From: Eubacterium sp. | GTDB lineage: Bacteria; Bacillota_A; Clostridia; Lachnospirales; Lachnospiraceae | Direction: 5' to 3' | Length of the DNA: 6,768 bases | NCBI GenBank assembly: GCA_023663915.1 | Contig: JAMPGN010000225.1 | Span: forward strand, 1 to 6,768 | Shown: positions 1-6,202 of the stretch, piece by piece | Layout: the number at the start of each line of letters is the position of its first letter | Numbering within the stretch: the stretch's first letter is position 1 | Made by a program: the position numbers and the translations under genes | Notes under the pieces: model-generated | Seen by the model: only the letters and a program-made list of their open reading frames with translations | Databases searched by the model: none | Told to the model about the DNA's origin: nothing

Positions 1-189
1 TATACGATCGGGAAAAATAAAAGATATTGAAAAGAATGAAACGACATGCCAATACTCCAATTCACTGTTTGTATTATTTGTAACTGTTTAAAATGCGTAG
101 GACAACTATATTCATTTTAGCAAATTTCCTTAAAATAGCAAGATTAATTCCTTGGTTTTCGGATTTCCATAAAATGCATAAGATATAGC
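1..189. other. AT-rich non-coding stretch at left edge
   Basis: This AT-rich stretch lies downstream of the DUF1848 stop codon. I find no convincing gene and no canonical GC-rich hairpin plus T-run that would end the DUF1848 transcript. Two short open frames touch the left edge (plus 2-91 and minus 47-1) but neither is long enough to support. Confidence 0.4.
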
Positions 190-1125
190 CTACAACCAAT
201 CAAAAATATCTAACTGTCCATCCCGCCAAGCCTTCTGTTCCGCCGTCTTAATCACATCATGCTCCGTGACATTCCCAATCAGAAGCGGCGAAGCGGGGTC
301 ATGCAATCTCCTGTTTTTCGCAACCGTTTCCGCATCATAGTTCGCATAGCAATAGAGACATCCATGACTGCAGGTATTGTATGCGCCGATGTCCGCGCCG
401 AGCAGACAGGAACATTCACTGCGAGCCGTCTTTTTCCTGGGGACATTCAGCTTACAGCCTAACGCCTTTTCCAGCACAGCCTTCGACATGCAGCCGTCCG
501 CATCTACATTTTGCCGGACAAGCCCTGCGTTCTCACAGCATAAGTGTATCTGCATGCCATTTTCCATAGCGATTTGTGCAAAGGCGGCTGCCAGCATTTC
601 CTGTTCCCTGTCCGTGACACTGTGCACACCGTGAAAGTTCCGCTTCGTCTTTTCGTACAAGTCAATAAAACTCACGACGCATTGTGAAGTATATCCCGAA
701 AGTTCTTGTGCCATCTGACGAAACTGCTCGATATGATAGTCAGTTGAATAGCGTTTCGTAACAAAAACCGGGTCATATCGCCAGCTTACCCGTGCGCTGC
801 CAACCGACGCGGAAAGCCGTCTGAAGGAGCGGATCACCTGTTCTTTCGGCGGAACATGCGGTTCAATCTCTTTGCCGTAGGGGGTTATCGTCACGAACCA
901 GAACGTATCAAATTCGGATAAAAGCGAAAGCCGGTCAAGCATCGGCAGGGGATTTTTCGTGCAGAAGACCATAACGTCTATGACTTCCGGAGTCAGCAGA
1001 TATTTCGTGACCTGCGTTGGATAATAGGGGTTGCGCACATATACATAACCCGCCGCGATGCGGTTGAAAAACCAATCGCTGTAATATGCGGGGATATCAG
1101 TTCTGCTTCCTGTATTCAGTATCAT
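190..1125 (-). CDS. DUF1848 family protein with C-terminal cysteine cluster
   Basis: This 311-residue protein matches the DUF1848 family (about 300 residues, no established function). The family-type N-terminus MILNTGSRTDIPAYYSDWF is followed by GYVYVRNP (about residues 26-33) and VMVFCTKNP (about 51-59). Near the C-terminus, C238, C240, C252, C256 and C259 form CxC-x11-Cx3Cx2C inside YNTCSHGCLYCYAN. The Cx3Cx2C spacing is that of radical SAM [4Fe-4S] ligands, so iron-sulfur binding is a reasonable inference. The protein ends QLDIFDWL. I chose the ATG at 1125-1123 because the family begins MIL-x-x-SRTDIPA and GAAAGG (1143-1138) lies 12 nt upstream; the GTG at 1134 would leave only 3 nt after that site. 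It has its own promoter and no operon partner here. The family assignment is firm and the function unknown. Confidence 0.9.
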   Translation of the reverse strand: MILNTGSRTDIPAYYSDWFFNRIAAGYVYVRNPYYPTQVTKYLLTPEVIDVMVFCTKNPLPMLDRLSLLSEFDTFWFVTITPYGKEIEPHVPPKEQVIRSFRRLSASVGSARVSWRYDPVFVTKRYSTDYHIEQFRQMAQELSGYTSQCVVSFIDLYEKTKRNFHGVHSVTDREQEMLAAAFAQIAMENGMQIHLCCENAGLVRQNVDADGCMSKAVLEKALGCKLNVPRKKTARSECSCLLGADIGAYNTCSHGCLYCYANYDAETVAKNRRLHDPASPLLIGNVTEHDVIKTAEQKAWRDGQLDIFDWL

Positions 1126-1158
1126 TTTAAGCACATGCCTTTCGGGGTATTTGTATGT

Positions 1159-1187
1159 ATTATAAACATGGATAATGAGGGAATCAA
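1159..1187 (-). promoter_or_regulatory. Sigma-A-type promoter of the DUF1848 gene
   Basis: On the minus strand, TTGATT (1187-1182) and a perfect TATAAT (1164-1159) are separated by exactly 17 nt. The start of transcription would fall near 1152, giving a leader of about 26 nt before the ATG at 1125. The near-consensus match and ideal spacing make this a good candidate. Confidence 0.7.
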
Positions 1188-1199
1188 GAAGATTATACC

Positions 1200-1228
1200 T
1201 TGCGCCTGACCTGTTTTACAAGTATGAT
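1200..1228 (+). promoter_or_regulatory. Candidate sigma-A-type promoter of the glycosyltransferase gene
   Basis: TTGCGC (1200-1205) and TATGAT (1223-1228) are 17 nt apart. The -10 matches consensus at 5 of 6 positions and the -35 at 3 of 6. Transcription would begin near 1235, leaving a leader of about 95 nt before the ATG at 1330. It is divergent from the DUF1848 promoter only about 15 bp away, so the two might interfere or share regulation. Confidence 0.45.
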
Positions 1229-1329
1229 AAAATAGTGTGACATAACGCAAACAGCAGATATGCTTGATATATTTTTAACGATTAAGGAAATAGGAAAAGA
1301 AACAAAAGGCAAGAAAAGAGGCAGATCAC

Positions 1330-2517
1330 ATGTCAGTGACAATTTTTACCATGACCCACAAAAAGTTCCAAGAACCCGATGACCCGGTCTATATGCCGCT
1401 GCATGTGGGGCGTGCAAAAGGGGCGGATTACGGCTACGCTGGAGACAACACGGGAGACAATATATCTGAGAAAAACTGCTATTACGGCGAACTGACGGGT
1501 GTGTACTGGGTGTGGAAGAACATACGCACGTCAGACTATGTGGGAATCTGCCATTACAGGCGGTATTTCTGCACGGAGGAAGGCAGGATTTTGAATGAAA
1601 AAGATTACCTGTCGATTTTGAAGGACTACGACATCATCGTCTCCAAGAAGTTAAAATTGAATTTTTCCTATTTTGACGGATATGCAAGTGATTACAATAT
1701 TTTTGATCTGGTCACGACGGGCGAGGTAATCCGGCGGATGTACCCGGAGTATTATGACACGTTTGAGAAGTTGGTACATGGCAACGGTACGTATTTCGGT
1801 AATATGATGGTAACGTCCAAGAAGCTGTACGACGAGTATGCCGAATGGCTTTTTTCTATTTTTGCAGAGGTGGAAAAAAGAATTGACCCCAGCGGTTATG
1901 ACGACTATCATAAGCGGGTATTCGGTTTCCTATCAGAATTTCTGTTGTATGTATGGGTGGAAGTAAAAGGGCTTAACGCCTATGAGTGCAAAGTTGGCAT
2001 GACCACTGAAAAATATGAGACAAAGCAGATGAAGGAGCGGCTGGCGGACTTTTTTATACAGGGAGATCTTGCTGGCGCAAAAGAATATTTCCTAAGCGTA
2101 CTCGAAAAACGTCCGGATGTGCTGATGGAGGCCTCAGATATTACGGGTGAGCTGAAACTGTCCATGCAGGTGATCGCCGTCTGCGAGTTGGAGAGGCAGG
2201 AGTACGGGGAGAGTGTGCTTGACAGGATGAAGTGTGCGCTTGGAGAGGGTGTCGTTGATCGGAACGGACAGGAGTGTGGGCAGGGCAGAAGCTGTTCTGC
2301 GCAAGAGCGATTGTTTGGGAGATTGATGCATTATTTTAGTAAATTGAATGAAATCGTGGGAGACTGCAGGACAAAGCAGGTCAGCGAAGAGGATATTCGA
2401 TTTATGCGTGAAGAGCAGGTGAGCGAGCTTGCCGTCAAAGCTTCCGCAAGGCTTTTTATCTCAGAGGAAAAAGAACTTGCGGAAGTCGTAGGGCGTATCC
2501 TGTCTATTCGATGCTGA
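1330..2517 (+). CDS. DUF4422-type glycosyltransferase with C-terminal helical extension
   Basis: This 395-residue protein has an N-terminal DUF4422 domain (about residues 3-230), a family annotated as glycosyltransferase-like and often found in capsule or exopolysaccharide loci. Visible hallmarks are THKKF (9-13), GDNTGDNISEKN (38-49), ELTGVYWVWKN (54-64), DYVGICHYRRYF (69-80), DIIVSKK (101-107), and a distal block from NMMVTSKKLYDEY to FGFLSEFLLYVW (158-209). No signal peptide or membrane segment is visible, so it is probably cytoplasmic. Residues 230-395 lie beyond the usual domain, look wholly helical, and begin with a TPR-like GDLAGAKEYFLSVLEKRPDV. AAGAGG (1316-1321) sits 8 nt before the ATG. 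Donor and acceptor cannot be read from sequence; flagellin modification is only suggested by proximity. The 3' end overlaps the convergent gene by 14 bp. Confidence 0.85.
   Translation: MSVTIFTMTHKKFQEPDDPVYMPLHVGRAKGADYGYAGDNTGDNISEKNCYYGELTGVYWVWKNIRTSDYVGICHYRRYFCTEEGRILNEKDYLSILKDYDIIVSKKLKLNFSYFDGYASDYNIFDLVTTGEVIRRMYPEYYDTFEKLVHGNGTYFGNMMVTSKKLYDEYAEWLFSIFAEVEKRIDPSGYDDYHKRVFGFLSEFLLYVWVEVKGLNAYECKVGMTTEKYETKQMKERLADFFIQGDLAGAKEYFLSVLEKRPDVLMEASDITGELKLSMQVIAVCELERQEYGESVLDRMKCALGEGVVDRNGQECGQGRSCSAQERLFGRLMHYFSKLNEIVGDCRTKQVSEEDIRFMREEQVSELAVKASARLFISEEKELAEVVGRILSIRC
2441..2485. repeat. Long inverted repeat inside the glycosyltransferase 3' end
   Basis: CTTCCGCAAG (2441-2450) is a perfect 10-bp inverted repeat of CTTGCGGAAG (2476-2485). 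Nested inside, CTTTTT (2452-2457) pairs with AAAAAG (2468-2473), giving a two-tier hairpin around a 10-nt loop. It lies within the glycosyltransferase coding sequence and 19-63 nt downstream of the stop codon of the convergent secreted-protein gene. It may therefore shape the 3' end of that transcript, although only a weak T-tract follows on the minus strand. Confidence 0.6.
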
Positions 2518-3967
2518 CGGTAAGCTGTGAAGTGTCTACTGTAGGGTTGGTCGCATCGCCTTCTGTTTTGCCGAGATAAGCGAGTGCGCCGTCCTCCTGA
2601 TAGCGGAAAAAGTGGCTGTAGTAGACGTAATCATCGCTATCGGTTTCGCCGGAAACTAACATGAGTTCGATATAGCTGTCATCGGGATTTAAATCATACA
2701 AGGCAGGCTCAGCCCATGAGGAAAAAGACTGGTTGATCTGTTCCCGAACCGCAGTATCGCCGTCTTTGGCAAAATCCGTGTCGTTGATGAACACGTATGG
2801 AATGGTGACATAATAGCCGTCCGTCCCTTCGGTATACTCGTTGTAGAGAAGGAGGGAATCCACGGTGCCGTCGCCGTTCAGATCATAAGTGTAGGGCGCG
2901 TTGTTCTGCAATTTCAGCACGAATCTGTCCGAGTAGGTGTAGGCATTACGAAATCCCATGTCGGCAAGATCGCCGTAAGGGATGATAAATTCGATCGTGC
3001 CAGCGGCATAAGGGCCGAGCGCATAAGGCGCGCTCATGAAGACAAGACCGGACGTGGACAGATACCATACATTATCAGCGTATAATACGGATTCCAAAGT
3101 GCCGTCGGTGGCGGATTCCTCGGAAAACATTTGCTCCTTGTAAGACTCGGTCTGCGCAAGTTGTTGATTGTAGGCGAGCGTGTCCTCGTGGAACGCAGCC
3201 GGATCGTCACTTAAGTCGGAAAAGGCGATCAGTTCACCGGTCTTGGCATTATAATTGACACCGATTGTCTCGCCGTATCCGTGTGCGCCGCCCGTAAAGG
3301 AATAGTAAGCCGCAGTGAAAGAAATGACATTACTGTCAGCTCTTGCAATTTGAAACGTCAGACTGTCTTCATAACCAGGAAAAGGGTAGTCATTGTCTTC
3401 TGATTCATAAAATTCCAAATCCTCTTTTGCCCATTCTTCTGTCTCTGTATTTGCCATAAAAGCATCGACTCTGGAACGGATGTCAGCGTTGATCTTGTCG
3501 GCGGCATCATTATTTCCGGTTATGGTGACGACGGGATAAGCGCTGCTTTGGTAGAAATATACCGTGCCGTCTTCGGTGGTTTTGTTTTTTTCTTCTTCCT
3601 GCATTTCAATCGAAATATGGGAGTTTACTTCGCTGACAGAAGTGTCAGTTTCTTCCGCACCGTTGCTTGTGGTATCATCGTCCTGCGTGGCGCTTTTGTC
3701 AGCTGGGGCGGTATTTTCATTCGCTGCATCGTCAGACGACGGCTGTGCACTATCCTGTGTGAGTTCTTCTACGGTATCGGAATCGGGTGTCGCAGCAGTA
3801 TCCGTGCCGCAGGATGTGCACCAGAGTGCGGTGCATAGCAGCAGAGTGCAATATTTTATGCTATAGGAAATTCCTGTGCTTATTTCGAGTTCGCGAAGCG
3901 AATCTCGCAAACGAGCGTCAGCTCGTTTTTTTCTCATGGTGTTTGTGTCTGCAAATTTCTTTTTCAT
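2504..3967 (-). CDS. Secreted or lipid-anchored DUF4163/DUF3298 (RsiV-like ectodomain) protein
   Basis: This 487-residue protein starts with an unusually long charged n-region (1-30), then a hydrophobic core (about 32-50) and C53 in LWCTSCGTD. C53 is a candidate lipidation site, but the -3 residue is Cys instead of the usual Leu, so plain secretion is possible. An acidic Ser/Thr/Asp/Glu/Ala linker follows (54-130). Residues about 133-335 fit DUF4163 plus DUF3298, with the hallmark ISFTAAYYSFTGGAHG (215-230) and TGELIAFSDL (243-252). These domains form the lysozyme-binding ectodomain of the B. subtilis anti-sigma factor RsiV. Here there is no sigma-binding N-terminus and no sigma gene alongside. 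DLNGDGTVD (362-370) is a calcium-loop motif of dockerin/FG-GAP type. GAGGAG (3980-3975) lies 7 nt before the ATG, supporting this start. Codons 11-28 lie in or immediately beside a palindromic repeat element. Confidence 0.8.
   Translation of the reverse strand: MKKKFADTNTMRKKRADARLRDSLRELEISTGISYSIKYCTLLLCTALWCTSCGTDTAATPDSDTVEELTQDSAQPSSDDAANENTAPADKSATQDDDTTSNGAEETDTSVSEVNSHISIEMQEEEKNKTTEDGTVYFYQSSAYPVVTITGNNDAADKINADIRSRVDAFMANTETEEWAKEDLEFYESEDNDYPFPGYEDSLTFQIARADSNVISFTAAYYSFTGGAHGYGETIGVNYNAKTGELIAFSDLSDDPAAFHEDTLAYNQQLAQTESYKEQMFSEESATDGTLESVLYADNVWYLSTSGLVFMSAPYALGPYAAGTIEFIIPYGDLADMGFRNAYTYSDRFVLKLQNNAPYTYDLNGDGTVDSLLLYNEYTEGTDGYYVTIPYVFINDTDFAKDGDTAVREQINQSFSSWAEPALYDLNPDDSYIELMLVSGETDSDDYVYYSHFFRYQEDGALAYLGKTEGDATNPTVDTSQLTVSIE
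3886..3932 (+). repeat. Two-hairpin palindromic element, copy A
   Basis: Hairpin 1 is CGAG-TTCGC (3886-3894), loop GAA, GCGAA-(T)-CTCG (3898-3907), with one bulged T. Hairpin 2 is AAACGAGC (3909-3916), loop GTCA, GCTCGTTT (3921-3928), a perfect 8-bp stem running into seven T (3926-3932), so on the plus strand it resembles an intrinsic terminator. The 16-nt core GTTCGCGAAGCGAATC recurs at 6162-6177. The copy lies entirely inside the 5' end of the secreted-protein gene and is translated in frame on the minus strand. Confidence 0.75.
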
Positions 3968-4012
3968 AATCAGTCTCCTCGTTTCGGTATATGTTTTATG
4001 TTTTCCCTACGA

Positions 4013-4042
4013 ATTATATTGTTGCGACAGGACTTTTGTCAG
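4013..4042 (-). promoter_or_regulatory. Sigma-A-type promoter of the secreted-protein gene
   Basis: On the minus strand CTGACA (4042-4037) and a perfect TATAAT (4018-4013) are separated by 18 nt. Transcription would start near 4006, leaving a leader of about 39 nt that includes the GAGGAG ribosome binding site. The -35 matches consensus at 5 of 6 positions. Confidence 0.7.
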
Positions 4043-4063
4043 AACGTATTAGGAAAGGTGATG

Positions 4064-4095
4064 GACATCTTGGCGTTAAAATGTTACAAGATGTC
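4064..4095. repeat. Perfect 9-bp inverted repeat upstream of a promoter
   Basis: GACATCTTG (4064-4072) and CAAGATGTC (4087-4095) are perfect inverted repeats separated by 14 nt. The repeat ends about 21 bp upstream of the -35 box of the secreted-protein promoter, where an activator could bind. It could also form an RNA hairpin, but no T-run follows on either strand, so I do not call it a terminator. Confidence 0.4.
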
Positions 4096-4202
4096 TGTTA
4101 TCATCGTTGTTTTATAAGATATATAATAGTATATATTCGATCCGGTGAAATTATTATACGGCATGAAATAGTATGACATGCTGTGAGGAAAATGGCAAGG
4201 AA

Positions 4203-4263
4203 GAAAAAATAAATGATGCAAAAATGATGCAAACAGCCGCACTCCCCGGAGGGAATGCAGCTG
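4203..4263 (-). terminator. Rho-independent terminator of flagellin
   Basis: Read on the minus strand, CAGCTGCATTCCC pairs with GGGAGTGCGGCTG through 13 bp (two T-G wobbles) around the tetraloop TCCG (4263-4234). A T-rich tail follows, ending in a run of six T (4209-4204). It begins about 50 nt after the flagellin stop codon, as expected for an abundant transcript. Confidence 0.85.
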
Positions 4264-4314
4264 CTTATGGTAGTTAATGCAACATGCAATGAACTTTGAA
4301 ATAAGTGTATCTTA

Positions 4315-6093
4315 CTAACCGAGTAAGGACAGTGCCAACTGGTTGGACTGGTTCGCCTGTGATAACATGGACGTACCTGCCTGCTGTAAGATGTTGTTGT
4401 TAGCGTATCTAACCATCTCATCAGCGATGTCTGTATCACGGATTGCCGCTTCTGCGCTTGTCGTGTTTTCCACTACGTTATCCAGGTTGTTGATCGTGTG
4501 CTCAAGTCTGTTCTGAACAGCACCGAGTGCGGAACGCTGTCTGGAAACTTTTGCAATCGCATCAGCGATCGTGTTGACAGCCTCGTCTGCATTCGTAGAA
4601 TCTTTTCCGGTTACGGATACATTGTCAATGCCCAGACTCTTTGCGCTCATGGACTCAATGTCTACGTTGATCTTGTTCTCTTCGGTTGTGTCTGCGCCTA
4701 CCTGGAGGCTGAAATGAAGAGTGTCTGACGCTTTGTCGATATTTGCTTTTTCTGTGATCTGCAATGTTACCTTGGCATTTGTATAAGCGATATCTGTATC
4801 GCCATATGCCGCCGCCGCTTGATTTGTCATAGCGGGATCTGCGTCTGCAGTTGTAATTGTTCCGATCGCGTTAGTTAAAGAGGATTTTGCAACTCCACCA
4901 TTTACTTGTTCTGTTGAGGTTGTATGTTCTTTGGTGTTATCCCATGCACCGGTTTGAATTCCCTGTGCCGCGTATACCTTTGTAGTTTTTGTTGCACTAA
5001 TATTTACCGCAACCTCATAATCATTTCCTAAAAGCTTCTGTAAATCTTCAAGACTCTTAAAAGAATTTGCATTAGAATCAGCCTTACTCTCATCGTAGGT
5101 ATAGGTCTTTCCGTTGATAGTAATAGACTCACCATCCGCCAGACCAGTCAGATCAAATGTGTAAGCCGTTCCGGTTGCTGCTGCACGCATGGCTTCGTAC
5201 TCTGCGTCGGTTGGACTTGCAGCAGTTTCATTGAATTTATTGAATCTTGCCGCTGCTCCTAGTGTCCCATCACTGGCTTTTGTCAAAGACTCAAATTCTA
5301 TTTTCTGTACTGCATTTCTTGAATCGTCTGTCTTTGTTCCATCCAGTTTGGACTCTACACTGAGTTTACCGGATTCATCAACAGAAGCTTTAAAGGTTTT
5401 CTTTAAGTCTTTATCATTGTTAATTGCTTCTGCCAGATTAGCTGCAGTTGTTTTTGCATCCGCACCAGTTTTAAAGGTAACATCTTTCGTTCTGGTATTG
5501 CCTTCAGCATCCTTATATGTGACGGTTGCTTTATCTTCTGTACCGGCATCTAATTTGGTAGCAGAAGCCATATCTAAAGTACCGCTAAAAATATTACCTT
5601 TTGCCTTGGTGATCGAAGCATCCTGGATCTTACCATGGATATGTCCACTCACTTCACCGGCGTTACTGCTCTTACCTTCACCCTTCAACAAATAAGTCTC
5701 ATTAAACTTCGTTGTCTCGGATACACGGTCGATCTCTGTGATGAGCTGATCGATCTCGTCCTGTACGGACTGTCTGTCGGACTCTGACATTGTACCGTTG
5801 CCAGCCTTAACAGCCAGCTCATTCATTCTCTGTAACATGTCATGAACTTCTGTCAAAGCGCCCTCAGCCGTCTGCACTGCGCTGATACCGTCCTGTGCAT
5901 TCGCGGAAGCCTGTGTAAGACCCCTGATCTGTCTTCTCATTTTCTCGGAAATCGCTAACCCTGCCGCATCGTCTGCTGCGCGGTTGATCTTGTAACCGGA
6001 AGACAATTTCTCTGTTGACTTTGCCTGTGCTCCAGTAGTGATACCCAGCATTCTGTTGGCGTTCATTGCTGTAATGTTGTGTTGTACGATCAT
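4315..6093 (-). CDS. hag: Flagellin, long form with large variable domain
   Basis: Flagellin polymerises into the extracellular flagellar filament after export through the flagellar type III system. The 592-residue protein has the conserved D0/D1 N-terminus (1-140: MIVQHNITAMNANRML, KLSSGYKINRAADDAAGLAIS at 29-49, GLTQASANAQDGIS, QTAEGALTEVHDMLQRMNELAVK). The matching C-terminus (about 505-592) includes RSALGAVQNRLEHTINNL and AIRDTDIADEMV, and ends NQLALSLLG. Residues about 150-500 form a long variable D2/D3-type insert with beta-rich segments such as ESITINGKTYTYD. There is no cysteine and one tryptophan. R89, L93 and E113 correspond to the Salmonella FliC TLR5 contacts R90, L94 and E114, while Q97 is replaced by K96. 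AAGGAGG (6108-6102) lies 8 nt before the ATG. csrA is the next gene upstream, and the leader carries likely CsrA sites. Confidence 0.98.
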   Translation of the reverse strand: MIVQHNITAMNANRMLGITTGAQAKSTEKLSSGYKINRAADDAAGLAISEKMRRQIRGLTQASANAQDGISAVQTAEGALTEVHDMLQRMNELAVKAGNGTMSESDRQSVQDEIDQLITEIDRVSETTKFNETYLLKGEGKSSNAGEVSGHIHGKIQDASITKAKGNIFSGTLDMASATKLDAGTEDKATVTYKDAEGNTRTKDVTFKTGADAKTTAANLAEAINNDKDLKKTFKASVDESGKLSVESKLDGTKTDDSRNAVQKIEFESLTKASDGTLGAAARFNKFNETAASPTDAEYEAMRAAATGTAYTFDLTGLADGESITINGKTYTYDESKADSNANSFKSLEDLQKLLGNDYEVAVNISATKTTKVYAAQGIQTGAWDNTKEHTTSTEQVNGGVAKSSLTNAIGTITTADADPAMTNQAAAAYGDTDIAYTNAKVTLQITEKANIDKASDTLHFSLQVGADTTEENKINVDIESMSAKSLGIDNVSVTGKDSTNADEAVNTIADAIAKVSRQRSALGAVQNRLEHTINNLDNVVENTTSAEAAIRDTDIADEMVRYANNNILQQAGTSMLSQANQSNQLALSLLG

Positions 6094-6101
6094 ATTATTT
6101 T

Positions 6102-6139
6102 CCTCCTTGATTTTGCCAGCCGCAATTCCGTTTGCAGCC
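6102..6139 (-). promoter_or_regulatory. Probable CsrA-binding leader of flagellin (two GGA sites)
   Basis: In the flagellin leader GGCTGCAA (6139-6132) pairs with TTGCGGCT (6125-6118) through 8 bp, two of them G-U, leaving the hexaloop ACGGAA with GGA exposed. A second GGA lies in the Shine-Dalgarno AAGGAGG (6108-6102), 23 nt downstream. CsrA dimers characteristically bridge a looped GGA and a GGA at the ribosome binding site to block translation, as on B. subtilis hag mRNA. The structure is seen; binding is inferred. Confidence 0.6.
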
Positions 6140-6159
6140 GTTGTTTGTTTATAGTTGCC

Positions 6160-6202
6160 GGGTTCGCGAAGCGAATCCTATCAACGAGCAAGCCCGTTTT
6201 TT
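6160..6202 (+). repeat. Two-hairpin palindromic element, copy B
   Basis: Hairpin 1 is GGG-TTCGC (6160-6167), loop GAA, GCGAA-TCC (6171-6178), with one G-T pair. Hairpin 2 is a decayed form of the terminator-like stem of copy A: AACGAG (6183-6188) against CCCGTT (6193-6198) with one mismatch, followed by a run of six T (6197-6202). The first-hairpin core is identical to copy A. Its orientation relative to the minus-strand genes is also the same as that of copy A. It sits in the csrA-flagellin spacer, upstream of the CsrA-site hairpin. Confidence 0.7.

Larger units (their letters stand above)
3968..4314. other. Intergenic region between secreted-protein and flagellin genes
   Basis: This 347-bp AT-rich stretch holds no gene. 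It contains the ribosome binding site and promoter of the secreted-protein gene, a 9-bp inverted repeat (4064-4095), an AT-only palindrome ATATATA-ATAG-TATATAT (4119-4136), and the flagellin terminator. Two TGATGC-containing direct repeats (4214-4229) lie within the terminator's T-rich tail. Confidence 0.6.

Noticed and set aside
1..47. Minus-strand ATG at 47 with GGAG 7 nt upstream, reading MSFHSFQYLLFFPIV to the left edge
   Set aside because: Only 15 codons are visible and the upstream promoter match is poor. It could be a real start but cannot be supported from this window.
2..91. Plus-strand frame open from the left edge for 29 codons, possible C-terminus of an upstream gene
   Set aside because: It is too short, AT-rich and without a recognisable motif; open frames of this length are expected by chance.
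1126..1134. GTG start at 1134 for the DUF1848 gene, adding three residues
   Set aside because: It leaves only 3 nt after the GAAAGG site, and the family N-terminus begins at the ATG at 1125.
3548..3866. Plus-strand open frames of 96 and 100 codons opposite the secreted-protein N-terminus
   Set aside because: They are shadows of the low-complexity acidic linker, with no ribosome binding site or motif.
3909..3932. Perfect stem plus seven T read as a plus-strand intrinsic terminator
   Set aside because: No plus-strand gene ends upstream of it, it lies inside a minus-strand coding sequence, and it is better explained as part of the repeated palindromic element.
3787..3969. Plus-strand open frame containing RVREANLANER, similar to RVREANPINEQ in a frame at 6132-6356
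   Set aside because: The similarity comes from the shared palindromic element translated on the other strand. The frames overlap real genes or leaders and have no ribosome binding site.
5189..5695. 168-codon plus-strand open frame antisense to flagellin
   Set aside because: It is Ser/Ala/Leu/Val-rich composition produced by the opposite strand of the repetitive flagellin variable region. The flagellin reading is unambiguous.
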